Below, piece after piece: positions 1 to 20,257 of a stretch of DNA of 64,000 nt. This stretch comes from Mugil cephalus (lineage: Eukaryota > Chordata > Actinopteri > Mugiliformes > Mugilidae): assembly GCF_022458985.1 (NCBI RefSeq), contig NC_061773.1, positions 20,990,001 through 21,054,000 of the forward strand, read 5' to 3'. Within the stretch, counting starts at the first letter, position 1; every line of letters starts with the position of its first letter. A program made the position numbers and the translations under genes. Under the pieces are notes generated by a model. That model had not been told where the DNA came from, did not search any database, and was given only the letters and a program-made list of their open reading frames with translations.

Positions 1-1091
1 CATACAACCAACTGAATGAAGATTTTTAAAAATATAGTGGCAACCTCAACACAGCCACCCATCTGTCCACGAACACAAACTATGGGGATGAACAACAGTT
101 AAAAAAAGTGATGTTTTTTTTTTCTTTAAAAATGCACACAACATACACATACACACAGGAGAAAAAAAAAGCTTAAAAAATACAAAAATAAACTACACAA
201 AAGATTGCTTGCTAATTTTTTGGGAAGATTTTGCAAGATTTTTTTTTGTGTGTGCTGCAATTCTCAGTCCTAGCAAAGTCTGTCGTTGGTTCTCTACAAA
301 TCTCTTGCTTTGCCATTCTCTCTTTTTTTTTTTTTTGTCCACTTCAAAGAGTGTCGGCCACCAGTCCTCATCTTGGGGTAAAAAGCGCACAGTGATGACA
401 TTACCAGGAGACTGGAGTCCAGTACGATGACTGTACAGACTTGGTTCTCGATGAAGCAAATTTGTTTTGAGCGAAAAAAGAAAGGAAAAAAAAAATGGAT
501 GTCCTCATTCGTGGAGGACAAGTGCTTTATTTGTTTCCATACCGATTTTTCCTCTCATCTAAGCTAATGCCTCCACAGCCTTTTTTTCAACACTGTACAT
601 CATTTCATGTAGTCTCTTCTCTACATCCCCCCAGAATTCACAAAACACAGACAAAAAAAAAAAAGAAGAAGAAGAAAAGGTAACATTGCGCTCAGGCTGG
701 CTCCCAGTTTGTGAAAGATGTAAATGCTTCTCTATACTGTTCAACTACTGAAACAAGCCAAAAAAAAAAAAAAATAGATGTTAAAGGATGGAGTTGGGTG
801 TGACTGAAAAAGATAATGTGCTTCTAGGTTTGTGTTGCTCTAAAAATAGTACGACCAAAAGAACGAGGAGGAAGGAGGGTTTTTATCTACAGAAACATCT
901 CTCAGATTGACTTTCATCTCGGCTTCATATGGTTGTTCTGCCTCCATTGCTGTCTTGCTCTGAGACGTGGGGGGTGGAGGATGAGATTAGGATGAGGATG
1001 AGGAGGTGGAGGAGGGGTGAAGGTCAATCTTCCTGATAAAAGGACAGCGAGTGGAAAAGGACAAAAGACTGGGAGGGGTCTCTGGGCAACC
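1..1091 (-). other. hcfc1 3' UTR and downstream flank
   Basis: This stretch lies 3' of the hcfc1 stop codon on the minus strand. It is rich in A and T homopolymers (for example 110-130, 319-336, 650-680, 760-773). On the minus strand an AATAAA signal lies at 526-531, so the 3' UTR plausibly covers about 505-1091. I see no other gene; short open frames here are interrupted, low complexity and unconserved in appearance. Confidence 0.55.
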
Positions 1092-10928
<9,837 letters not shown>

Positions 10929-11269
10929 GACTTCTGGCGGAGGGAATAATAAAAATGAGCATTTGTCCTACCTGCTTGGGAATTTGTACACTTAACCACA
11001 TAAATAAAACAACAGCATTTGGAAATAGTGTGGCTAACTTCTAAGACTGTTAGTATTGTGGTAGCGGCTAAAAGGCTTAATAGCAGTTAGCGCTTAGCTT
11101 TGGTTAATGAATACATTCAACCCCTAAAGAAAAAAACATCACAAAACCTTTCGAGCGCCTCCCGGTTCTTAGCCCTTGATACGGACTTGACGTTATAGTT
11201 GTGCGAAGAAATACATTCAATCTTTCCGAGTGCCAAGTTTTTTTTCTTAGTTGTTTTTAACCATTGAAT

Positions 11270-11347
11270 TCAATCCATGGAAGCAGCCATCTTGCAACCA
11301 AACAAACCCCCGCTAAGGCTACTGCCCGTCTGAAAAATGGCGGAAGC
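11270..11347. repeat. Promoter repeat unit a (YY1 inverted pair)
   Basis: The unit carries GGAAGCAGCCATCTTGC followed about 45 bp later by an inverted AAAAATGGCGGAAG. It matches the units at 11962-12041 and 12194-12255 and, less well, 11514-11560. Confidence 0.55.
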
Positions 11348-11513
11348 GAATGAAAAAGAAAAATACACGATTGCTAGTCCACTACACCGGCAAAACAATA
11401 CGCTACAATAAAATAAAATTCAACAGACACGTAGCAGGCATATTAACCAAAACAGTAGATGACTGCAACAACGACTAAAATAACATTTTAAACGCGTTAG
11501 CAAGCGTCGGCTA

Positions 11514-11560
11514 TTTTCATGCCTCTCTGGGAGTCGCCATATTGTAGCTAGTGAGCTTAG
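11514..11560. repeat. Promoter repeat unit b (partial)
   Basis: The unit reads TTTTCATGCCTCTCTGGGAG then TCGCCATATTG. It shares the TTTCATGCC..CTCTGG lead with unit c at 11962 but lacks the inverted second ATGG site. Confidence 0.45.
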
Positions 11561-11961
11561 CATTCTTTACAACCGCTTTAACGCAATTATTGGCATTTAA
11601 TAAGTATCGTGTGGCAAATTTAACAGCTGTATATGCCGTGAAAACGGTGCGCATTAACCCCCATCGAAGAAACTGCTGAAATGTAGTAAAATATAAAGTG
11701 CAATCATATTAACCAACTTGATTCTAGTGGTAGCTGTGCTCCGTTAGCTTTAGCGGCTAGCCGCTCAACCTAATTTGCCGAGGCTAATAGCGTTAGCTTA
11801 ACGGCTGGCATCTGTCAAAGCGTCGCCAAATTTCACAATTAAATTCAAAGCATTTTCAGGTAATTTTGCCATGCATAATTTACCTTGAACAGACGTAGTT
11901 GCAACAACACTATTGAAACGCGGCTAAAATAAGTTAAACAACATAAACCCAGTGTTATTAT

Positions 11962-12041
11962 GTTTCATGCCGTCTCTGGAAGCAGCCATCTTTTCACTAT
12001 CGGCCTACTTCTACGGCTCCCACAAGAAAAATGGCCGGGCG
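11962..12041. repeat. Promoter repeat unit c (YY1 inverted pair)
   Basis: TTTCATGCCGTCTCTGGAAG leads into CAGCCATCTTTTC, then after about 35 bp AAAAATGGCCGGGCGG in the opposite orientation. It is the best preserved of the four units. Confidence 0.55.
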
Positions 12042-12193
12042 GTTTGCTACAACAAAACATAACAAACCAAGAAAAGCACAAACACTTAAGAGTCCTACTT
12101 ACTTATTTCGATGCGGTAATTGCAAAGACACCGGTATGTGCTCTAATCTTGCGGCAATAATCCAAATTCATTCGATTTGTGAAGAAGTATTTC

Positions 12194-12255
12194 CTCTCAT
12201 GCCTGCCTGGAAGCTGCCATCTTCTTGACAACCAGAGGCGGAGGAAAATGGAAGA
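12194..12255. repeat. Promoter repeat unit d (YY1 inverted pair)
   Basis: CTCTCATGCCTGCCTGGAAG leads into CTGCCATCTTC, followed by GGAGGAAAATGGAAG in inverted orientation. Confidence 0.5.
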
Positions 12256-12700
12256 GAGTTGGCGTCACCCAAACTAAACATGGCGACGGAGACCCACTCA
12301 GTGACTGTTTAAGAGAAAAACGCACATACACCTTTTGATATTTGCCATTGTAAGTCGGTAATTGGCGTCCTGTATTAGCGTGTATTTCAACGGACACTTG
12401 ATTTTTTTTTTAAAGTGACCGTATCACGAGTTTAAGCAATTTACACCAAGTTGTGTTATAGCAGTGGGGTTATTGTCCCTTACTAAAGATGGCGACATCC
12501 GCCCAGGGTCCGCTTTATTTTAATACATTGTGGATGATACTCATTTTATTCGCCTCTAAACCTAGTTAGATAACCCCACGCATGCACAACAATACTGTAT
12601 GTGCATCAATTTACAGCTTTAAAGCTAGCACATATTAAAAGTTGACACGCCCACGTCCGCCATTAGTGCGCCCTCCACTGATTCAAACACAGCGTTACTA

Positions 12701-13939
12701 CAATACCGTCAGCATCAATAACAAAACAAAACCCTATTTTTACATTATCTGCTGGAGGAAATCTGAAAAGACAAAAAAATAGGCTGGAATATTTAAAGTT
12801 AATTGATACCGTTATAAATATTAAATTATTATTAAATCGATCAAGTATCGTTGGGCAGAAATGTTGAATCTAAATTAATGCTTGACTGGAAACAGAATTG
12901 AAGCCATTGTTATGTTTGATGCCAGATAAGAGACAGATTTCAGTCGTTTTTTAATATATTTTGAAGTCGTGGAACAATGTCAGTGCAACAGGAAGTAATT
13001 TATGCAACACACTTACCACATCATATTGCTCTCAATATACTTATGCTCCTCCCACTAACAAACTCACAACAAACACAATCCATCTTAATGTGTTTATAGA
13101 AGGAGGTTAAGTCATTTGTTGTGGAACAAACTCATTACCTCTTCAATTTGTTCTTGACAGGCCTCCCATCCATCTTGTAATCCCCTTAAATTAGCCATAC
13201 ACTGTTGTGGTAGAAGGCAGTTTAGAGGTGATGACTGAGGAAGTCCAACCATGACAAATTACAGGGAAAACGAATGATTCATTGAATGAACTAGGGAGTG
13301 ACATCCATCTGATGTGTAAAGACTGAGTCAGTTAAAACAGCTGGAGTCAGTTAAAATGATAGCAGACCTCATTTTAAGTTAGTAAGTGTGACAGACTCAT
13401 GTTTCCTCGGTCACCAGGTGAGAAAAGACGAAGTATGGAACACAATGAGAATTTCGTGGAAGCTGCAACTGTGCAAAAACAAAAGGCAATAAAACTTTTT
13501 TTCTGGATACATACTTCTGGATACTTGTAGCATTGTAGAGCTCACATTAGCTACTTACCAATTGGCTTGTTGGTATTTGTCTGATGTGCATCCCAGGTGC
13601 ATGTTACACAGTTTTAATATATGATGCGTATGGGATGCATCCCATACGTTTTCATCTGTCATTTTTGCCTCAGCTGAACTTGACCCTTGACCTTTAAAAT
13701 AAATAAAAAAATAAAAAAATTATTGATTGTATTTTTTATTGGCTGAATGACAGGTATAAACCACTGCCTGTCTCACTCAAATATTCAATTCTGTTAAGAA
13801 AAAGCAGTTGTCTTTTGTTGCAAGGTGACTTTAGCCCATTAGATGGCACACTTGGATTGTATTTCCTTTTTGTGCAGCTTACGATGAAGAACTGATCCAC
13901 AACTATGACAGGAAGAAAACAAATATATAAATGTACCAA
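12701..13939. other. Intergenic, no recognised gene
   Basis: AT-rich sequence between the hcfc1 promoter region and a LINE fragment. A short direct repeat of GGGATGCATCCCATACG type is seen near 13630-13650. No coding exon or RNA gene is recognised. Confidence 0.5.
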
Positions 13940-14440
13940 ACATGTTCATGGACAGAGAGGGGGGTTATAATCTCAGAGGGAATTTAAACTTGAGACATTG
14001 CTATTTTAGAACAACACACAAAAGCGTTTACATATCCGTTTGTAGGGTGATGTTGTGGAATGCACGTGGTGAGGAAATCAGGGACAGTGAAAATGTTACA
14101 CAATTTGGGAAGAGATATAAAGAGGTGATTTTCACAAGGTATAGGAATGAAGAAGAGATTTGTAAAGCACTTTAAATATTCTTATTTTATTATTATTGTT
14201 GTTGTTGTTATTGCTATTATTATTATTTTACAGAGGAGGAAGAAAACGCCGAATAATGGCATATTAATACTGACAAGAGGTGGGGCCAGATAAGTGTGTT
14301 GCTTCCCCCCACTCCTTTTCGAACTTAAAGTTACTTATTGGAAGTATTTTTATTTTCTGTCTTCGTTTCTTTTTCAATTGTACATGCATTTGATGCATTG
14401 CTTTTCTTTTGAGTGTTCGAAATAAATAAAACTAAACTAA
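13940..14440 (+). mobile_element. 5'-truncated LINE: reverse-transcriptase C-terminus plus 3' UTR
   Basis: An open stretch at 13942-14175 reads like the extreme C-terminus of a fish LINE ORF2 (FRTTHKSVYISVCRVMLWNA ... RYKEVIFTRYRNEE). It is followed by a typical LINE 3' UTR with CACTCCTTTTCGAACTTAAA near 14311-14330 and an AATAAATAAAACTAAACTAA tail near 14421-14440. The 5' part of the element is missing. The clade was not resolved. Confidence 0.65.
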
Positions 14441-17400
14441 CATATTTCAAATGTGACTTTGTGTGCTGTCACTTAAATTAAAAAAAAAAAACATAAACAA
14501 AAACAAACAAACTATTTCTTCACTGGGAATTATACAAGGTCACCGGACTCATTTGTCCCACCCTAAATCCCTAAATGGTGCGAGACAGCTAGAGAGACAA
14601 TGCCCTGACAAGAAGTCCAATCACCCATCAGTTAAAATATATACCAAGTGTGCAGAGCCCTTAAATTTGGTTGTTTAATGCTTTTAATGATGAAGCATTC
14701 CACAGTTAATTGTACGTCTACTGGATGATAAAAGGGTCACAGTGCAGATAAAGCACATTCAATCGGTTTTGTGGCGTCTTAAGTTCAGCCTCTTGTTTGG
14801 CAAAGCTCTCTTTACATGGTCATTAAAAGAAAGGCTTACACTGTTTTTCTTTTTTCATATAGTTCAATGTTTTAACATTATGCGAACTATTTTATTTTGG
14901 AGCATTTCTATGTATACTTGATATTTAACATATTTACGTTTACAGATGAGATCCAGTTCCCTCAAATATGTAGTTCTAATGTTAGAAATTGTGGGTCATT
15001 GATTTGGTTTCTCATGACACAAAACAAACTTTCTACATGTAAGGAAGAGAAAGGAACATGGAACAAAATCATGTCATGTGCAGACGTTTCCTTTTCCTTA
15101 CAGCTAACTGGTCCACTGAGTCACCATACATGTACATGTCAGATTGGACACAGTAAAAGGTGTTAAATTTTGCCACAAAACCAAAACAGGACTGTTTATG
15201 TTTTACCTCTAGAAAAAGTAAAGCGGGCTCCAAAATGTTTCCAGTTCAATAGAAGTGAAGAAAAGGAAAATGAAGATCGGTGACAAACACGTCTGCGCGC
15301 TCCGCTTTTGTTTTGCGGGACAGGGATTATGTCCTGGAACGCACGGTCAGACACATCAGACACTCAACACGCACGTCACGATAATGACTGGATAAATGGA
15401 TGAAAAATTCCTGGAACAAGTAACCTAAGTGGAACACTAGTAAGCATTTTTTACAGTGAAAACCTCAAAAGTCTGGCTCATAACAAAAATTATGGTGGAG
15501 TCAAGGACACATAATTGTGATGTATGTCAAGTCATGTGACATTTTCATTTTATATAGTTTTTTTCATGTGAGTGAGAGTATGGTTCATTTTGTTTGTTTT
15601 AATCAGAAGTAACAGCAACTGTCTGACACTATTAGAACGACTAATTGAATCAAGGAACACACGTTGTTGCTCTATTGTGTCCCTTCACTGTTTCATAAAG
15701 TGAGATAGCGCAGCATGTCGCTCCCGTTTAGCATTAAACCGTGACCGTCCATACTGCTTCCAGCTGCAGTAATAGCAAAAAGAATCCTCTTTGAGAGCCT
15801 GAAGCTATCATGAGGTAAAACCACACAAGTGACATCAGGTCGAAAGTTATGGCAGGGGGATGTTTTCTGAGAAGACGCGTTGTCCATCACACACATGTTA
15901 GCCTTCTATCTCGTTCTTACTTTGCGCAAAACCAGTTGTTGGAACTTATTTTCTGTTTTCAGATTTGTCACAAATGAAAACAAACAAGATAAGGTTGTAC
16001 AATCAGAAGTCTAATCAATTAAATCAAACAAATCTAGTTTGCTCTAAGCTGTGCAGGCTGTCATTGTGACTAACAGTGGATGTGAACTAAATAGAGGAAC
16101 AAACTCACAACCTAATGCTCTTGTAAGCCTGTGTTTTGTCTGTTACTAATCCCTTTTGAACTCAAGCTGTCGCAGAAGACTCAGATTCAATCTCATTAAC
16201 CTGCTGACACGTTAAAACAATGGCATATAGAAAGATTTTGTTCTGAAAGTCTGTCCCCCTGTCCCCAGCATTACCTTTGCCATTAAAGTTGGATGTTCAT
16301 TTTGCAGCTAACATAGGACTTTTTTTTTTTTTTGTGTAATATATGTTCAGGAGTGTAATCGGGGACCACATGCTGCTCAAACCTGAGCGGAAATCAAACG
16401 TTTCTCTTCTCTTCTCTGTGCCACCAAATAACATTGCAGTCGTAAATGAGTTCTGGAGTCTTTGTGTATTCAATTATTTAAACCCAATTTACACTAGAGT
16501 ACCCAGTTAACCTGTTTGTTGGCTTGCGGGTCAAAACAGCTTGAAAAACCATTTGGCTTGCATACTACAAACCATGATTCCATGTAGGATATGCTGGTAC
16601 GTTTGGGATACTGACTGCAACATACTGTGTGCAAGGATATACAAATTCCCTTTGTTGCTAAATAAATAGTATAGTGGAAACTGCAGAGCAAAAAAAAGTA
16701 GGAATGCAAATCAGTTTTATTGAGCACATGAGATGTGTGTGTGTGTCAAGAAACTGTGCAGATAACAGCAACAACAGCAACAATATTCCTTATCTCGTCT
16801 GACTGATCCGATATTTATTTGTACCTGCTCAGCTGAAGTGACCTTCAGTGTGAGACTGTGACACAATGATTCTGTGGAACAATGCTAAGACTGCCCAGAG
16901 AATAGATCCACGAGCCGCATGGGGTAATCCTTTCCTAATCCCGATACGACAATGGAGGTAGAGATCATCCACCCTAATACCACAGGAAGCAGGTTACTGC
17001 AGAACAGATTGTGATTAGCAGTTGTAATAGCGTTGTTTCCTGGATTATCTGATCCTAAAACAGCTTCCTTCTCTTCATAGTGAAGCCAACACACCTCTGG
17101 ACACGGAAAGTCTAACTTAAGTTGTTTTCTCATACATACATGTTTATGACAGTGCATGTACATTGTTTGTGGGTACGGTTGGGGTGTGTCAGTGTGTTGG
17201 GAATCATGCCTTTTAATCTGATATAGTGTCTCACGAAAGCGATATGAGCTGGAAATGACAGATCAACCACCCCCATAAACCATTTAATGGGTTTTGTTTT
17301 TTTATTCGTTGATGTAGGAGTTGCATTGCCTCCTCCCAAGATCTTCCCCATTGCTGAGTAAATCAAACAATTAATTAATCAATCATTGAATTAATTAAAT
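14441..17400. other. Intergenic between hcfc1 and the first SWS2 gene
   Basis: No gene was recognised in about 3 kb. The block holds homopolymer and TG tracts (16320-16333, 16735-16747). The last 60 bp before the first opsin promoter are dense in AATTAATTAA and AATCAATCA words (17360-17400), the homeobox/CRX-like composition also seen before the second SWS2 gene. Confidence 0.5.
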
Positions 17401-17510
17401 GTTCAGTCCGAGAGGCCTATAAATTTACGCGAAGGCCTTTCTCGTGCTGCCATAGCGCGGTGTCGTACCAGCCTACAAACAACTAAACTCCTATTCACAT
17501 CGCGGGCAAA
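17340..17510 (+). promoter_or_regulatory. Promoter of SWS2A copy 1
   Basis: A TATA box, TATAAA, lies at 17418-17423, 93 bp before the start codon. It is preceded by a run of AATTAATTAA and AATCAATCATTG that could bind OTX/CRX-class homeodomain factors. Confidence 0.6.
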
Positions 17511-19144
17511 ATGAAGCACGCCCGTGTCACAGAACTTCCAGAGGATTTTTGGATCCCTGTCGCTTTGGACACAGACAACATCACAGCTCTCAGCCCCTTC
17601 CTGGTTCCCCAGGACCATCTAGCAAACCCAACCACCTACTATATAATGGCAGTGTACATGTTTTTAATTTTTGTTATGGGCACTTTCATCAATGCGCTCA
17701 CCGTTGCATGCACCGTTCAGTACAAGAAGCTTCGATCCCACCTCAACTACATCCTGGTGAACTTGGCCATGGCGAACCTTCTTGTGGCCTGTGTGGGCTC
17801 CTTCACCGCCTGCTGCTCCTTTGCTTCAAGATATTTCATCTTTGGCCCACTAGCATGCAAGATCGAAGGTTTTGTGGCAACACTCGGAGGTAAGGTTTAA
17901 TCTGTAGGTTACAAACTCATTTTTTCCTGGACTGATTCATAATTAAAAAGGGGGTTCATTTGTCTGTCGTTCCAGGTATGGTAAGCCTGTGGTCTCTAGC
18001 TGTGGTAGCTTTTGAAAGATGGCTGGTCATCTGCAAGCCACTTGGCAACTTTATTTTCAAGCCGGATCATGCTTTAGCATGCTGCGGATTCACCTGGGTG
18101 TTTGCACTGATTGCCTCAGCTCCTCCGCTGTTTGGATGGAGCAGGTCGGTACCAAACACGCAGACATACAGTTGCAGTGGCCCGGATCCAAAGTTACTGT
18201 GGATGCTCAGTGTGCTTGCGATCATTTCTCCAGGTACATCCCAGAGGGCCTGCAGTGCTCCTGTGGACCGGACTGGTACACCACAGGCAACAAATACAAC
18301 AACGAATCTTATGTGATGTTTCTCTTCGGTTTCTGCTTTGCTGTTCCACTCTCCACCATTATCTTCTGCTACTCACAGCTCCTTATTACACTGAAAATGG
18401 TGAGACAAAATGATAAAAAGAAAAATTTTTATTAGTGCTGATAATGAAAAACGGTGGCTCTGAAAACATAGAAGCTGCTGTAAGTATGTACTAAAGGGTA
18501 GAACACAGTGTGAGGCATCTTTGGTGCTCTGTCTCGACAGGCAGCTAAGGCTCAAGCTGAGTCAGCCTCAACCCAGAAGGCAGAGAAGGAGGTGACCAGG
18601 ATGGTGGTCGTCATGGTGCTGGGCTTCCTGGTGTGCTGGACACCCTACACCACATTTGCCCTCTGGATTGTGAACAATCGCGGGCAGCCTTTCGACCTGA
18701 GATTTGCTACAATCCCGGCAATCTTTTCCAAGTCCTCTACAGTCTACAACCCAATTATCTATGTTCTCTTTAATAAACAGGTATGATGGATGCATTTTTA
18801 CATTACTGTTACATTGAAATCCCATCGCAGTTAACGGGAAGCAGTACAGACTATCGCAAGCCTTGCATGCCTTCACCATCTGCAGGCATGCGAAGCTAAT
18901 CATTAACTCAAAGCCAATTTAGATGTAAATGTCTTCTTAAAGCAATGCACACGATGATCTAAAAAAAAACTTGGACTAAACATACGTAGGCATTTTTCTT
19001 ATTGATTGATAAGATCAATTACAACCATTTTCTGCCTTCCAGTTCCGTTCTTGCATGATGAAGATGCTGGGGATGAGTGGAAGTGAGGATGAAGAATCAA
19101 CCACACAGTCGGTCACCGAAGTCTCCAAAGTTGCGCCTGCTTAG
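17511..19144 (+). CDS. sws2a: Short-wave-sensitive 2 cone opsin, SWS2A type, copy 1
   Basis: Blue cone visual pigment, a seven-helix GPCR signalling through cone transducin in the outer segment. Exons 17511-17889, 17976-18144, 18234-18399, 18541-18780, 19043-19144: 1056 bp, 351 aa, the usual SWS2 five-exon layout. N-glycosylation motif NIT near the N-terminus, counterion E113, C110/C187, ERW at helix 3, retinal lysine K296 (FSKSS), NPIIY, and a Ser/Thr-rich tail ending KVAPA. Bovine-rhodopsin tuning sites read A94, A109, V116, T118, A164, W265, T269, A292. T269 should red-shift it relative to copy 2 (A269). Introns 1 and 2 are only 86 and 89 bp. Polyadenylation signal AATAAA at 19319-19324. 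Percomorph SWS2A duplicates are named alpha and beta; I have not assigned which this is. The gene lies next to hcfc1, as expected. Confidence 0.95.
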
Positions 19145-20090
19145 ACTGGAAATCCAAGTTACCGTGTATCCAGACGACTGCTAAACAGCTGACTGAGAAT
19201 TTGTGTATTGTAAATATGTGCACATGATGATGTGTTGGGCAATAGATTTCATAGTTATTGCACGTATGGAATGATTTACACATTTCTTTTGCAAAGCAAA
19301 TTTAAAAAAAAAAAAAGAAATAAAATCATGTTCAGACCAAGGTGTTCAATATTGTTTTAATGTTTCTGTTTGACAAGCTGATGAACTGATACTTTACTGA
19401 TCTTTTCAATTCTGCCCGTCTAATTGATATCTGAGCACCAACTGTGACTCCGCTGCGAGCGTCAGCCTTTAAGTTGAGCGAAGGGGGCTCAGTGCCAAAG
19501 AGGTAACACAAAGCTTGAGTTAAATCAGAACAGTGGATTACCCTCCGCTTTGAGTGAGATTATCAGACATAATGTTATTGGGAACCCGATTAGCTGGAAA
19601 GACCTGCTGAGCTCTTCCTTAAGAAAGTGGGATTAACCTGTTTGAGCAGGTATTGATATCCAGATACGACACGGGTGATCTCTGAACACAGTTGTGCAAG
19701 GACATGCATGCTTGTGTGTGCTTCTTATTTCAGATGTTGGTCAAGGGTCACATGTTGGCCAGTGTTCAACAGAGGACTTAATCTTGAAATTTGTATTATG
19801 AGGCCACTATGGTGAGGCCGCCCATAGCTTTCATCATTAATTTCCCTCAGCCGCAATTAGTAAAGTCTAAACCATGGCATCACCAAATGTGCACCCTGTG
19901 TCTCTCAAATAATAAAATTATTAAGAATGCAGTACTATTTTGAATGATACAGGAGCTGGAACTGTCCTGGGCTTGTCCTCAGTTGTGGCTATAATGGCAC
20001 ACAACAAGCACTAAATGACTTAATTATTTAATGAAACCCAATAAATTAATCAATTAAAGACTAACTTGATAATGGGGATAAGAGTTCTTC
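19145..20090. other. Spacer between the two SWS2A copies
   Basis: About 0.95 kb. The segment 19570-19645 contains CCGATTAGC and GGGATTAACC, two CRX/OTX-like GATTA cores about 60 bp apart, and may be a shared control element. Otherwise no gene or known repeat was seen. Confidence 0.4.
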
Positions 20091-20257
20091 TGGGGCCCTT
20101 TATAAACATCAATACTCAACAGGAGCAGGAGAGAGAGAGGGAGAGAGAGCAAAGTTTGTGACACTGTAGCACTCAGTGTGACTTTTAACACAGCATTTGC
20201 GGCACACAGTTTGGGCTTCGACATCAGTGAGGAAAATACTTCTACAACCAAAATAAA
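20041..20257 (+). promoter_or_regulatory. Promoter of SWS2A copy 2
   Basis: TATAAA at 20101-20106, 157 bp before the ATG, preceded by ATAAATTAATCAATTAAAG at 20041-20059. The arrangement resembles the promoter of copy 1. A GA-rich run at 20129-20150 lies in the presumed 5' UTR. Confidence 0.6.

Larger units (their letters stand above)
10929..12700. promoter_or_regulatory. hcfc1 5' UTR and promoter region with repeated YY1-type motifs
   Basis: Just 5' of the ATG, the minus strand reads CCGCCAGAAGTCATG, a plausible splice acceptor, so the first 5' UTR exon should lie further upstream here. The block holds many CCAT/ATGGC YY1-type sites, including 11287-11293, 11336-11341, 11535-11540, 11986-11991, 12029-12034, 12216-12221, 12282-12287, 12487-12492 and 12658-12663. 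Four sit in a recurrent unit (listed separately). GTTAGC words are frequent. No TATA box stands out, which fits a CpG-type housekeeping promoter. Confidence 0.6.

Noticed and set aside
11270-12255. Possible CRISPR-like regularly spaced repeats
   Set aside because: Four degenerate units with unequal spacing in a vertebrate CpG promoter; no array structure or cas genes.
13942-14175. 77-codon open frame as a host gene
   Set aside because: Its sequence and the 3' UTR behind it match the C-terminal end of a LINE ORF2.
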